Below, piece by piece: positions 30,637 to 41,490 of a stretch of DNA of 64,000 nucleotides (the first letter of the stretch is position 1; each line of letters starts with the position of its first letter). The DNA lies in contig NZ_CP071383.1 in the NCBI RefSeq assembly GCF_017348915.1, positions 2,480,001-2,544,000 of the forward strand, read 5' to 3'. Below the pieces are notes generated by a model. That model was not told the origin of the DNA and did not search any database. It saw nothing but the letters and a program-made list of their open reading frames with translations. This DNA is from Leclercia pneumoniae (GTDB lineage: Bacteria; Pseudomonadota; Gammaproteobacteria; Enterobacterales; Enterobacteriaceae). A program made the position numbers and the translations under genes.

Positions 30637-31593
30637 ATGACCCTCCATGCCCCTGATTTGATCAGCGAAATGCTGCGCGGAATGCGCCTCTCCGGGGTGA
30701 AATATCGCCGTATCGAAGCCAGCGCCCCCTTCGGCGTAGCGTTCAGCCATGCGCCCGGAAAGGCGCAGTTTCACTTTATTAGCCGGGGTCCGGCGGTACT
30801 GAAAATGGAGAGCGGCGCAACCTTTGCCCTCAACAGCGGCGATGCGCTGTTTATTCCCAACGGTAATTCACATGCCCTGCTCTCGGACGAACATGCCGAC
30901 GTTACGCCGGTGTCGGCCTTCCCCAGCGAGCCGATTTGCAATTCGGTATGTGATATTCACTGCGAGCCGTGCCCGGACAGTGAGAATGTGATTATTTTCA
31001 GTGGATGTATGGATTTCGAACTGGGGGGGATGCAGCCGCTGATCCGCGCCATGCCGGAGGTGATGATGGTCAGCCGACTCATGTCCACCTGGCCTGAAAT
31101 TCACCCGTTACTGGCCGCGATGGAACGCGAATCGACAGCCCAGCAGGTGGGTTTTGCCGGAATACTCGCCCGTCTGGCGGACGTGGTGGCCGCGCTGATT
31201 GTGCGCGGCTGGGTTGAATCCGGCTGCGGCAAAGCCACGGGTTGGGTACAGGTGCTGCGTGATCCACGCCTGAGCCGGGCGATTTATGCCATGCACCAGC
31301 AGCCAGGCATAAACTGGAGCGTGGCGGAGCTGGCCAGAGAGGTGGGGACATCGCGCTCGGTCTTTGCTGAGCGTTTTCTCTCCGCCACCGGCACGACACC
31401 GGCCAAATATCTGGGCGAGCTTCGGATGCGGCTGGCGATCCAGTATATCGGGCAGGAAAATCAGGCCATCGAAACCGTGGCACTGCGCCTGGGATACAGT
31501 TCGCTGGCGGCCTTTAGCCGGGCATTTAAGCGTATCGTCGGCCATTCGCCGGGGGCGCTGCGCGAGGCAGGCCAGGTGCCTGAGGAGATTTGA
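30637..31593 (+). CDS. AraC-family transcriptional regulator
   Basis: A 318-residue protein with an N-terminal cupin (residues 20-190; F-H-F-I-S-R-G-P-A-V-L and G-D-A-L-F-I-P-N-G-N-S-H) and a C-terminal AraC helix-turn-helix pair (W-S-V-A-E-L-A-R-E-V-G-T-S-R-S-V-F-A-E-R-F and L-R-L-G-Y-S-S-L-A-A-F-S-R-A-F-K). Divergent from the MFS exporter, which it probably controls. Confidence 0.88.
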   Translation: MTLHAPDLISEMLRGMRLSGVKYRRIEASAPFGVAFSHAPGKAQFHFISRGPAVLKMESGATFALNSGDALFIPNGNSHALLSDEHADVTPVSAFPSEPICNSVCDIHCEPCPDSENVIIFSGCMDFELGGMQPLIRAMPEVMMVSRLMSTWPEIHPLLAAMERESTAQQVGFAGILARLADVVAALIVRGWVESGCGKATGWVQVLRDPRLSRAIYAMHQQPGINWSVAELAREVGTSRSVFAERFLSATGTTPAKYLGELRMRLAIQYIGQENQAIETVALRLGYSSLAAFSRAFKRIVGHSPGALREAGQVPEEI

Positions 31594-31645
31594 CCCTCTC
31601 GCCCCCGGCCTGGCGCCGGGGTACGAAGGGTGATGTACGCGGGGG

Positions 31646-32404
31646 TTATAGCCAGTTTTGCCCTGGGGTTGCCCCCTCGCTGCGCTCATCGCGAGGTACT
31701 TCAATCAACAGCGAAGAGAGGTGTTTTGCCCACAGTCCGGCAACCCATTTCACGCCGCGCGCCGTAAAGCGAGCCTGAGACCAGCTGTGCTGGTTTTCAC
31801 CCACGCCGCTGTGCAGGGTAAAATAGCCCGCCTCAATATGATGCTGCGGTGGTACCAGGGTTCCCCCCACGCGCTGCATGATATTACGCTCCAGTAAAAA
31901 TGCCCGGAACGCAGGCTCTTTCGCGTTCAGCATTTTACAGAGCTGACGAAAGCCCAGCGATGTATTCACGCTAATGAACTGATCAAAAAAGGCGGCCTTT
32001 GGGGCGGAACGGGCAAGTTCCTCCTCCGCACGCTGGCGTTTTTCGTACTGCTCGGCCCACGCGCGCGCCGCCGCTGCCGGATTAGTGAAATCAGGAAGAT
32101 TGACGCTTTTCTCTCGCTCCTGCCAGCGATCCAGCATGGTGGCGGTAAAGGCCGGAGAGATGCGCGACACCGTCAGCAGGGAGTCGCGTTTGTTCAGCAA
32201 AAACTCCTGCCGCATTTCACCTTCACGCTCATACACACTCGCCGTCACAGGCTGCGAAAGACGTTGCGCCGTTTCCAGGCTTTTAACCATGCGCTTCACC
32301 TCGGTATGGGTCATACCGATCACCTTCGCGATTTCACGGCTGCTGATGGTGGCAGGCTGCTCATAGGACGGGAAACTTTCAACAGGAATTACCATAGGAT
32401 TCAC
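31646..32404 (-). CDS. Solitary phage antirepressor (Rha-like plus KilAC)
   Basis: A 252-residue protein. The N-terminal part resembles the Rha/antirepressor DNA-binding domain (I-S-S-R-E-I-A-K-V-I-G-M-T-H-T-E-V and L-L-N-K-R-D-S-L-L-T-V-S), and residues 130-235 the KilAC domain (A-A-F-F-D-Q-F-I-S-V-N-T-S-L-G-F-R-Q-L). Such proteins relieve phage repression. No other phage gene adjoins it, so it is a remnant or a domesticated gene. An intact frame and an upstream -10-like TATACT suggest it may be expressed. Its relation to the prophage 17 kb away is unknown. Confidence 0.82.
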   Translation of the reverse strand: MNPMVIPVESFPSYEQPATISSREIAKVIGMTHTEVKRMVKSLETAQRLSQPVTASVYEREGEMRQEFLLNKRDSLLTVSRISPAFTATMLDRWQEREKSVNLPDFTNPAAAARAWAEQYEKRQRAEEELARSAPKAAFFDQFISVNTSLGFRQLCKMLNAKEPAFRAFLLERNIMQRVGGTLVPPQHHIEAGYFTLHSGVGENQHSWSQARFTARGVKWVAGLWAKHLSSLLIEVPRDERSEGATPGQNWL

Positions 32405-32536
32405 CCCTCACTCATACAATACTCGGGTAATTTGCTCTAATAGTATACAAATACCTGTTTAAATATCCAGTATAATTTTTGTCCATTTTACGACGCGTGC
32501 TGGCCTACCACTAACAGGATCCCATCTTTATGATCT

Positions 32537-33322
32537 TTAAGGTGAATGCTGTTCAGAGGTGCCGAAATGCGCGGTATCACCCTTGCCATGCTCTCCACTT
32601 CCCTTCACGCGCTGGAGCTGTATGACCTCTCCGTGCTGCCAGGCATTGGCCCCCTTCGCTACCGGGTGCGCGACGATATCAGCGCGCTGACGTTTAATCT
32701 CCTGCGTATTGATCTTCAGACGACGATCGCGATCCGCCAGCAGCCCAGGATCGAGTTGCCCTTCTCCCGTGAAGCCCATCATCAGTGCCGGTATACCCAG
32801 CGGCAGGTTTTTATCCCGATCGGTATGCCAGGTGTGCCAGGTCTTGCCGTAGGTGTTCACTATTTTTTTCATTAACGCCTTATCCGCGATGGCAGGCAGC
32901 CCCGGTGCCACCAGACTCCCTGATTTCACTTCGTACTGATGGCTGTGCCAGAGTTTTTTCTCTTCTGGCGGTAAGGTGTTAAAGAGACGTTCGCTGATGA
33001 TGTACTCCACCCCCATCAGCCGGGCATCCCGGGTATTACCATCATAAATGACCGCCTGCATGACATCGTCATTCAGTACCGTCACATAATGATGGGCCTC
33101 CATTTGCCCATTTTTATCCCCGCTATAGAAATGGAAACCATCCAGATAAGCGCTAATGGCATCAATAGGGGGGCGAGACTGAATGACTTGCGCACCCGTT
33201 TCCAGCGTACTGAGAGTCGCGGAGGTCTTCTCTCCGGGGATCGGCGTTTGCGGCGGCGTGTTATTCGCCCCGCAGCCGACAAGCATCACCATGGCTGGAA
33301 CGAACAGAGACAGAAATTTCAT
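32537..33322 (-). CDS. DUF1264 (oil-body-associated-like) lipoprotein
   Basis: A 261-residue lipoprotein: signal peptide and lipobox M-L-V-G-C near residue 17, then a DUF1264 domain (H-H-Y-V-T-V-L-N-D-D-V-M-Q-A-V-I-Y-D, G-V-E-Y-I-I-S-E, H-S-H-Q-Y-E-V-K-S-G). Bacterial members have no assigned function. The ATG at 33322 has GGGAG upstream. Not part of an obvious operon. Confidence 0.82.
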   Translation of the reverse strand: MKFLSLFVPAMVMLVGCGANNTPPQTPIPGEKTSATLSTLETGAQVIQSRPPIDAISAYLDGFHFYSGDKNGQMEAHHYVTVLNDDVMQAVIYDGNTRDARLMGVEYIISERLFNTLPPEEKKLWHSHQYEVKSGSLVAPGLPAIADKALMKKIVNTYGKTWHTWHTDRDKNLPLGIPALMMGFTGEGQLDPGLLADRDRRLKINTQEIKRQRADIVAHPVAKGANAWQHGEVIQLQRVKGSGEHGKGDTAHFGTSEQHSP

Positions 33323-33549
33323 GAGCACTCCCTTTATGTTAACCCGGTTATGAAGGTAGTGCAGGCTCGGGAATTAATCCGGTGAAAAGGCAAAAAAGCG
33401 CACTTTTACTCTGGCCCCTGCGCAGCGGTAAATTGTCTGTAACTGCGCAAAATGCCGTATCCGGCACGCGAAATGTCTAAGATTCGTCTAAGGTTTTCAG
33501 GTGATTGATGACAGCGGACACGCTGCTCAGCAACTTAAGGAGAATCACC

Positions 33550-35226
33550 ATGATAACACCTCAACTGCGCCCTGCGCTGCGGCTGGCAATGGGTGGCATA
33601 TTGCTTGGTTTTAGCGCCTGTAGCCTTGCCGACGATGCCCCTGCCGGGCAGCCGCAATCCCCTGATATCCTGTTTGGTCCGCTGTTTAATGATGTACAGA
33701 GCGCCAAGCTCTTCCCCGATCAGAAGACCTTTGCCGACGCGGTGCCAAAAAGCGATCCGCTGATGATCCTGGCCGATTACCGTATGCAGCGAAATCAGTC
33801 CGGCTTCGATCTGCGCCATTTTGTGGATATGAACTTCACCCTGCCCAAAGCGGGCGAAAAGTATGTTCCCCCCGCAGGACAGAGTCTGCGTGAACATATT
33901 GATGGTCTCTGGCCCGTGCTGACGCGCACCACCGATACCGCCGGCAAATGGGACTCCCTGCTTCCGCTGCCTAAGCCGTACGTAGTGCCGGGCGGCCGTT
34001 TTCGTGAGGTCTATTACTGGGATAGCTATTTCACCATGCTGGGGCTGGCGCAGAGTGGCCACTGGGATAAGATTGCCGATATGGTGGCGAACTTCGGGCA
34101 TGAGATCGACGCCTGGGGACACATTCCTAACGGCAACCGCAGCTACTACCTGAGCCGCTCCCAGCCGCCTTTCTTCTCACTGATGGTAGAGTTACTGGCG
34201 ACCCACGATCCCGAGGCGCTGAAGCAGTACCGTCCTCAGATGGAGAAAGAGCATGCCTACTGGATGGAGGGCGTCGATGCACTCCAGCCAGGCCAGGCTA
34301 ATCAACGCGTGGTGAAACTGGAGGATGGATCCATTCTCAACCGCTACTGGGACGATCGTGACACGCCGCGTCCGGAGTCGTGGATGGATGATGTGACTAC
34401 CGCCAAAAACAACCCCGATCGACCGGCGACGGAGATCTACCGGGATCTGCGTTCTGCGGCCGCTTCCGGCTGGGACTTCAGTTCGCGCTGGATGGACGAC
34501 CCGAAAAAACTGGGCACCATACGCACCACCAGCATTGTGCCGGTGGATCTGAACGCCCTGATGTTCAAGATGGAAAAATTGCTGGCAAAAGCCAGCCAGG
34601 AAGCGGGTGACAGCGCCGCAGCCAGCAAATATGACGGCCTGGCGAGCGCACGTCAGAAGGCGATGGAGAGCCACCTGTGGAATGATAAAGAGGGCTGGTA
34701 TGCCGATTACGACCTGAAAACCAAAAAGGTCCGTAACCAACTGACCGCCGCTGCACTCTTCCCGCTGTATGTGAATGCGGCTGCGCAGGATCGCGCCGAT
34801 AAAGTGGCGAAGGCCACCGCGTCGCGTCTGCTGAAACCCGGTGGCATTACTACCACTACCGTTAACAGCGGTCAGCAGTGGGATGCCCCAAACGGTTGGG
34901 CGCCGCTGCAGTGGGTCGCAACCGAAGGGTTGCAGAACTACGGGCATAAAAAAGTGGCGATGGATGTAACCTGGCGCTTCCTGACCAACGTACAGCACAC
35001 CTACGACCGGGAGAAAAAACTGGTGGAGAAATATGACGTCTCTACCACCGGCACGGGTGGCGGTGGCGGCGAATATCCGCTGCAGGATGGTTTCGGCTGG
35101 ACTAACGGCGTGACCCTACAGATGCTGAGCCTGGTCTGTCCGAAGGAAAAACCGTGCGATAGCCTGCCCGCAAACCAACCCGCGGCAAACGATGAGCCTG
35201 CCCCGCAGGCTCAGGCCGCGCAATAA
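33550..35226 (+). CDS. treA: Periplasmic trehalase
   Basis: A 558-residue GH37 enzyme that splits trehalose into two glucose units in the periplasm, allowing use of trehalose at high osmolarity. A signal peptide ends near A-C-S-L-A-D. Both family signatures are present: [14 protein letters not shown] and [12 protein letters not shown]. The glycine-rich [10 protein letters not shown] lies near the C-terminus. The ATG at 33550 has AAGGAG upstream. In E. coli the gene is RpoS-dependent. Confidence 0.97.
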   Translation: MITPQLRPALRLAMGGILLGFSACSLADDAPAGQPQSPDILFGPLFNDVQSAKLFPDQKTFADAVPKSDPLMILADYRMQRNQSGFDLRHFVDMNFTLPKAGEKYVPPAGQSLREHIDGLWPVLTRTTDTAGKWDSLLPLPKPYVVPGGRFREVYYWDSYFTMLGLAQSGHWDKIADMVANFGHEIDAWGHIPNGNRSYYLSRSQPPFFSLMVELLATHDPEALKQYRPQMEKEHAYWMEGVDALQPGQANQRVVKLEDGSILNRYWDDRDTPRPESWMDDVTTAKNNPDRPATEIYRDLRSAAASGWDFSSRWMDDPKKLGTIRTTSIVPVDLNALMFKMEKLLAKASQEAGDSAAASKYDGLASARQKAMESHLWNDKEGWYADYDLKTKKVRNQLTAAALFPLYVNAAAQDRADKVAKATASRLLKPGGITTTTVNSGQQWDAPNGWAPLQWVATEGLQNYGHKKVAMDVTWRFLTNVQHTYDREKKLVEKYDVSTTGTGGGGGEYPLQDGFGWTNGVTLQMLSLVCPKEKPCDSLPANQPAANDEPAPQAQAAQ

Positions 35227-35230
35227 AGAA

Positions 35231-35258
35231 AAAGGCCCTCAGATGAGGGCCTTTTTTT
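35231..35258 (+). terminator. Terminator after treA
   Basis: AAAGGCCCTC-AGAT-GAGGGCCTTT with a T-run; the A-run before it lets it serve the convergent ymgE-type gene as well. Confidence 0.9.
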
Positions 35259-35264
35259 ACGACG

Positions 35265-35519
35265 TTATGCGCGACGTAACAACCTGAATATACCCAGCAC
35301 AACGATGGCGCCGACCACGGCGACCAGGAAACTGTGCAAATTAAAACCAGATACACTGCCGCCGATACCGAACATGGTAGCCAGCCAGCCGCCCACGACA
35401 GCACCCACGACGCCCAGGACACAGGTCAGAATAAAGCCGCCGCCATCACGACCAGGCATAATAAACTTGGCGATAACGCCAGCAACCAGACCAAATACAA
35501 TCCAGGCGATGATACCCAT
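35265..35519 (-). CDS. ymgE: GlsB/YeaQ/YmgE family membrane protein
   Basis: An 84-residue glycine-rich protein with three membrane segments, of the transglycosylase-associated family (I-A-W-I-V-F-G-L-V-A-G, P-G-R-D-G-G-G-F, G-A-V-V-G-G-W-L-A). The name is historical; no enzyme activity is known. The position beside treA and ycgR matches E. coli ymgE. Confidence 0.85.
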   Translation of the reverse strand: MGIIAWIVFGLVAGVIAKFIMPGRDGGGFILTCVLGVVGAVVGGWLATMFGIGGSVSGFNLHSFLVAVVGAIVVLGIFRLLRRA

Positions 35520-35658
35520 AGCGATGCCCTCTTGCTTTGAAAGGCGCGCGAGACACCTGTCCGCGCAGGTAATGTAAGTATAGGCAATGGTGAGAAAATC
35601 ATTTTCTTCTCACTGACTTAATTCGTCCGGCACAACGAAAAAAATCCCTGGTTTGTAT

Positions 35659-35685
35659 TAAGTTCTGCGCAGGTGCTGCCGATAA
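35659..35685 (+). promoter_or_regulatory. Sigma28 (FliA) promoter of ycgR
   Basis: TAAG, a 15-base spacer, then a perfect GCCGATAA. It lies 38 bp upstream of the ycgR start. ycgR belongs to the flagellar regulon in E. coli. Confidence 0.8.
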
Positions 35686-35723
35686 CTCAGGGATAGTCTC
35701 TCAATATCGAGGAGCCCCAGGGC

Positions 35724-36455
35724 GTGAGTAATTACAGTGAGCAGTTCCTGAAAAACAATCCGCTGGCTGTGTTAGGTGTATTACGGGACCTGCAAAAAAA
35801 TGATGTCCCGGTACGTATTAGCTGGGGCAACAACCAGTTTATTAGCAAGATTCTCGACCTATCACCTGACAACGTGATTATCGACCTGGGTAGCCAGGAC
35901 TATGAAAACCGCGCGGTGCTGCGCGCCGAGAGCCTCTGCGTCACGGCAGATACCAAAGGCGCCAAGGTTGAATTCACGCTGCCGGCATTTGAAGAAGGAG
36001 AGTATGAGTCGCTGCCTGCTTTCGTTGCCCCCCTGCCCGATTCCGTCTGGTTTATTCAGCGTCGCGAGTTTTTCCGTATTCCTGCGCCACTGCACCCTGC
36101 TTACTACTGCAGAGCCAAAATGCCGGACAAAAGTGAACTGCGCTTTCGCCTGTATGACCTCTCGCTGGGGGGAATGGGCGCATTAATGGAGGGCGCGAAA
36201 CCGGAGTCGCTGGAGGAAGGGATGCGGTTTTCGCAGCTTGAGCTGGATATGGCGAACTGGGGGATATTTCGCGTCGATGCCCAGCTGATCTCCGTAAGCG
36301 AGCGGCAAGTGGTGGACGGTAAAAACGAGACCATTTCTACCCCGCGTCTCAGCTTCCGCTTCCTGAACGTCAGTCCGGCGGTTGAGCGCGATCTGCAACG
36401 TATCATCTTCTCACTGGAACGCGATGCGCGCGAGCGCGCGAGCAAAGTGCGCTGA
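35724..36455 (+). CDS. ycgR: Flagellar brake protein YcgR (PilZ)
   Basis: A 243-residue cytoplasmic protein. The N-terminal YcgR domain is followed by a PilZ domain with both c-di-GMP motifs: R-R-E-F-F-R (RxxxR) and D-L-S-L-G-G (DxSxxG). With c-di-GMP bound it slows the flagellar motor. The start is GTG at 35724 with GAGGAG-like sequence upstream. Confidence 0.95.
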   Translation: MSNYSEQFLKNNPLAVLGVLRDLQKNDVPVRISWGNNQFISKILDLSPDNVIIDLGSQDYENRAVLRAESLCVTADTKGAKVEFTLPAFEEGEYESLPAFVAPLPDSVWFIQRREFFRIPAPLHPAYYCRAKMPDKSELRFRLYDLSLGGMGALMEGAKPESLEEGMRFSQLELDMANWGIFRVDAQLISVSERQVVDGKNETISTPRLSFRFLNVSPAVERDLQRIIFSLERDARERASKVR

Positions 36456-36461
36456 GGATAA

Positions 36462-36491
36462 CCGGGCAGCGTGGGGCTGCCCGGCCTGTTT
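36462..36491. terminator. Terminator between ycgR and emtA
   Basis: CCGGGCAGC / GCTGCCCGG with a five-base loop, followed by CCTGTTTTT; shared by the two convergent genes. Confidence 0.8.
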
Positions 36492-37103
36492 TTACATCGC
36501 GTCCATCGCTTTCTGTACTTTCCAGATATAGCGCGGTGCCTGCGGAGCCGGATGGTTTTGCACCACGTGATCGTAAAACTCCTGTTTATTGAGATCGTTG
36601 ATCTCGCTTATTGCCTTTTTACGATCCGACGAGAAGGTTCGCAGTAACGCGCCTGCCCCGTTCACGTATGAGACCACCAGCGCATACTGCATCACTTCCG
36701 GGTCTTCAATTCCCTTCAGAATGCCGTGTTCGAGAATACTCAGATAGGCCGTGCCCATCGAGATATTGCGCTCCGGGTTTTTCAGCTCGCTGGTAGAGGG
36801 CTCACCCTTCCAGCCCATATAGCGATACACTTCGCGCCCGGCCGTGGAGGCTTTAAGCTGCATCAGCCCAACCGCGTTGGATTTACTCACCAGCGTCGGA
36901 TTACCGCCCGACTCCACCGCGATGATTGCGGTGATCAGCCGTGGACTCACCCCCCATGCCGCACCGGCTTTTTCGGTGATAGGCATCCACTGCATAGCGC
37001 GTTTGACCGGCACTTCCGGGTTCCAGGGTTGTTGTTTGTAATCCTGCTTCGACGAACAGCCCGCCAGCAATACCATCAAAAAAGCAAACCATCTCAATTT
37101 CAC
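36492..37103 (-). CDS. emtA: Membrane-bound lytic transglycosylase E
   Basis: A 203-residue outer-membrane lipoprotein (lipobox L-L-A-G-C). It is an endo-type SLT1-family transglycosylase; the catalytic Glu is in A-V-E-S-G-G-N and the fold motif in G-L-M-Q-L-K. It cleaves peptidoglycan to 1,6-anhydro products. Divergent from ldcA. Also named mltE. Confidence 0.95.
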   Translation of the reverse strand: MKLRWFAFLMVLLAGCSSKQDYKQQPWNPEVPVKRAMQWMPITEKAGAAWGVSPRLITAIIAVESGGNPTLVSKSNAVGLMQLKASTAGREVYRYMGWKGEPSTSELKNPERNISMGTAYLSILEHGILKGIEDPEVMQYALVVSYVNGAGALLRTFSSDRKKAISEINDLNKQEFYDHVVQNHPAPQAPRYIWKVQKAMDAM

Positions 37104-37216
37104 GTCATCTATCCTTATGGCCAGTCATCGCAGCTGCCCTCTCATCCACTTGCTGAAGGGCAATAACAAGCGGCATGATATATACATTTGGTTTTATAAG
37201 TCAGCAAGGAAATGCC

Positions 37217-38131
37217 ATGTCTCAGTTTCATCTTATCGCTCCGTCCGGGTACTGCATAAACCAGGAGGCGGCGCAGCGGGGAATAGCGCGTCTCATTGAG
37301 AGCGGCCATAGCGTACAAAATCAGACAATTGTACCCCGCCGCCAGCAACGTTTTGCCGGCACCGAAGCGCAGAGACTGAACGATATCAATGCGCTAGCCA
37401 CGCTGCCCGGCGCTGATCAAATTGTGATGGCGGTACGCGGCGGCTACGGTGCCAGCCGCCTGCTGGAGCAGATTGACTGGGCAGGGCTGGCGAGACGTCA
37501 GCAGCAGGATCCGCTGCTCATCTGCGGTCACAGTGATTTTACCGTGATTCAGTTGGGTCTGCTGGCACTGCACAATGTCATCACCTTTAGCGGCCCCATG
37601 CTGGCGGGCAATTTCGGCGCCCCGACGCTGGATGCCTTTACCATCGACCATTTCTGGCGGGCGCTGAGAAATCCTACCTTCACCCTGCACTGGCAGGGTC
37701 AGGGCCCCCGTTGCACCTGCGAGGGTCAACTCTGGGGCGGCAACCTGGCGATGCTGGTATCGCTGATTGGCACCCCCTGGCTACCCGTCATTGAGAACGG
37801 CATCCTGGTGCTGGAAGATATCAATGAGCATCCGTTCCGCGTTGAACGCATGCTGTTGCAGCTACACCATGCGGGTATCCTCGCGCGCCAGCGGGCGATT
37901 GTGTTGGGCAGTTTTAGCGGCGCAGCGGCCAATGATTACGATGCCGGCTACGATCTGCAAACCATGATCGATTACCTTCGTAGCAGAGTAGCGGTACCGG
38001 TGATCGCCGGACTCGATTTCGGCCACGAACAGCAGACGGTCACGCTGCCGCTGGGTGCGCAGGCAGTCCTTTTAAACGATGAAAAGGGCACCTCTTTAAC
38101 GGTTAGCGGCCATCCGGTCATAAAGTCATAA
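37217..38131 (+). CDS. ldcA: Muramoyltetrapeptide L,D-carboxypeptidase
   Basis: A 304-residue cytosolic S66 peptidase that removes the terminal D-Ala from recycled muropeptide tetrapeptides. The nucleophile serine is in G-H-S-D-F-T and the acidic partner in L-E-D-I-N-E. The ATG at 37217 gives the E. coli length; an upstream extension from 37175 is not used. Confidence 0.95.
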   Translation: MSQFHLIAPSGYCINQEAAQRGIARLIESGHSVQNQTIVPRRQQRFAGTEAQRLNDINALATLPGADQIVMAVRGGYGASRLLEQIDWAGLARRQQQDPLLICGHSDFTVIQLGLLALHNVITFSGPMLAGNFGAPTLDAFTIDHFWRALRNPTFTLHWQGQGPRCTCEGQLWGGNLAMLVSLIGTPWLPVIENGILVLEDINEHPFRVERMLLQLHHAGILARQRAIVLGSFSGAAANDYDAGYDLQTMIDYLRSRVAVPVIAGLDFGHEQQTVTLPLGAQAVLLNDEKGTSLTVSGHPVIKS

Positions 38132-38177
38132 AAAAAGGTGCTTAACCGCCTCATTTAAACGCTGTGAGTGTCGTTAA

Positions 38178-39962
<1,785 letters not shown>

Positions 39963-39964
39963 CG

Positions 39965-39989
39965 GCCTTGTTTATCGTATAAACAAGGC
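39965..39989 (+). terminator. Hairpin after nhaP2
   Basis: A perfect 11-bp stem GCCTTGTTTAT-CGT-ATAAACAAGGC starts three bases after the nhaP2 stop. No T-run follows; the MITE-like element starts 14 bp further on and may have separated or replaced it. Confidence 0.6.
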
Positions 39990-40002
39990 AATCTGAGGGT
40001 TG

Positions 40003-40380
40003 TAATGCCGATCAGTTAAGCACGGTGGAATTGTTCCGTTCACCTCATGTTCAGCAGAATATGGCATCACACCACCCGTGAACGTGATAAGGGGGACCGC
40101 CGGGCCCCCCTTATCAATCCCCGCGGCCCCGCGACGAAATCGGTGCTTCGCACTGCGCTCACCTCCCGACCTCCTGCCTGCGGTCGGCTCAACTCGACGT
40201 CCCTGTCTCGCTTCGCCTCTGGCCGCCATCCATGGCGTCCAGCCCTTGTCATCCGGTCTCCGGTTCGCCGATTTCAGCGGGGAGTCAACACCCGTGCCCC
40301 GGTCAGGCCGCTGAGGAAACGGCATAGAACAGAAATGCTTTAGTTAACGGAACAATTCACCCTACTTAACTGACTGGCAT
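40003..40380. mobile_element. MITE-like non-autonomous element with 38-bp terminal inverted repeats
   Basis: The left end (40005-40042, ATGCCGATCAGTTAAG... and GAATTGTTCCGTT) is repeated in inverted form at the right end (40380 back to 40342, ATGCCAGTCAGTTAAG... and GAATTGTTCCGTT), with a few mismatches and one gap. The roughly 300 bp between hold no gene. They are GC-rich and contain a perfect 10-bp inverted repeat, GATAAGGGGG (40086-40095) with CCCCCTTATC (40106-40115). The outer bases resemble, from memory, IS4-family ends. I see no clear target duplication. It fills the gap between nhaP2 and dadX. Confidence 0.7.
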
Positions 40381-40406
40381 GACATCCCACGTTGTTTTTT
40401 TAGTGG

Positions 40407-41477
40407 TTACACCGTCACAACCGGTACCCGCGGTGCCAGGGCGCACATCAACTCGTAACCGATGGTGCCTGCCGCTGCGGCGACATCATCAATTTTTATC
40501 TCGTTGCCCCAGAGCTCAACCGGTGAACCGATACCCGCTTGCGGGCACGGCGTTAAGTCAATGGCCATCATATCCATTGAGATAGCGCCAACGGTGCCGG
40601 TGCGTACCCCATCCACCCATACCGGGGTGCCGTTGGGGGCGATGCGCGGATAACCATCGGCATATCCCCCCGCCACGATGCCGATCCGCTGCTCCCCGCT
40701 GGCGCGGTAGCGGCTGCCATAACCTACGGCATCACCCGCCTTCAGGGTCTGTACGCCGATAATTTCGCTGCGCAGGGTCATCACCGGTTTTATTCCGCTA
40801 TTGGCTACATCCTGCCACTGACCCGACGGCGAGGCGCCGTACAAAATGATGCCGGGGCGCACCCAGTCGAAATGGGCCTGAGGATGCCAGAGCGTGGCCG
40901 CCGAGTTAGAGAGCGACCGCGGGCAGTTAAGCCCCTCGGCCGCCTGTTCGATACGCGCCATTGGCGCGGTAATTCCGTCGGGCAGTTCCGATTCGGCGAA
41001 GTGGGACATTAAGGTCATTTCGCCCACATTCTGCATGGCACGCAGCTGCTGCCAGACGCTGTGCACCCGCTCAGGTGGGAAGCCCAGGCGATTCATGCCG
41101 CTGTTGACCTTCACGTAGATATCCAGCGGCGCGTGCAGTTTCGCATTTTGCAGAACTTTGACCTGCCAGTTGCTGTGAATGCTGGTAGTAAGACGATATT
41201 TATCCAGCAGGGGTAACTCATCCGCATGGAAGAACCCCTCAAGCAGTAAAATCGGCCCTTTCCAGCCGCGCTCACGCAGCAGGATCGCCTCTTCAAGATT
41301 GAGCAAGGCAAAACCATCGGTAGCGCTTAAGGCGCTCCAGATGCGATCCAGACCATGGCCATATGCATTGGCTTTGACCACCGACCAGACGCGTGAAGCT
41401 GGCGCAGCGCGACGCACAACCTGCAGGTTATCCTTCAGGGCCTGCAAATCGATCTGTGCCAGAACGGGACGGGACAT
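40407..41477 (-). CDS. dadX: Catabolic alanine racemase
   Basis: A 356-residue PLP enzyme that converts L-alanine to D-alanine for breakdown by DadA. The PLP lysine is in V-V-K-A-N-A-Y-G-H-G and the second catalytic residue, Tyr, in V-G-Y-G-S-R-Y. ATG at 41477 has AAAGGAG upstream. It follows dadA by 13 bp in an operon. Confidence 0.96.
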   Translation of the reverse strand: MSRPVLAQIDLQALKDNLQVVRRAAPASRVWSVVKANAYGHGLDRIWSALSATDGFALLNLEEAILLRERGWKGPILLLEGFFHADELPLLDKYRLTTSIHSNWQVKVLQNAKLHAPLDIYVKVNSGMNRLGFPPERVHSVWQQLRAMQNVGEMTLMSHFAESELPDGITAPMARIEQAAEGLNCPRSLSNSAATLWHPQAHFDWVRPGIILYGASPSGQWQDVANSGIKPVMTLRSEIIGVQTLKAGDAVGYGSRYRASGEQRIGIVAGGYADGYPRIAPNGTPVWVDGVRTGTVGAISMDMMAIDLTPCPQAGIGSPVELWGNEIKIDDVAAAAGTIGYELMCALAPRVPVVTV

Positions 41478-41490
41478 GACGACTCCTTTA

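Noticed and set aside
40381..40400. Target duplication of the MITE-like element
   Set aside because: Left flank (GAGGGTTGT) and right flank (GACATCCCAC) share no convincing repeat.
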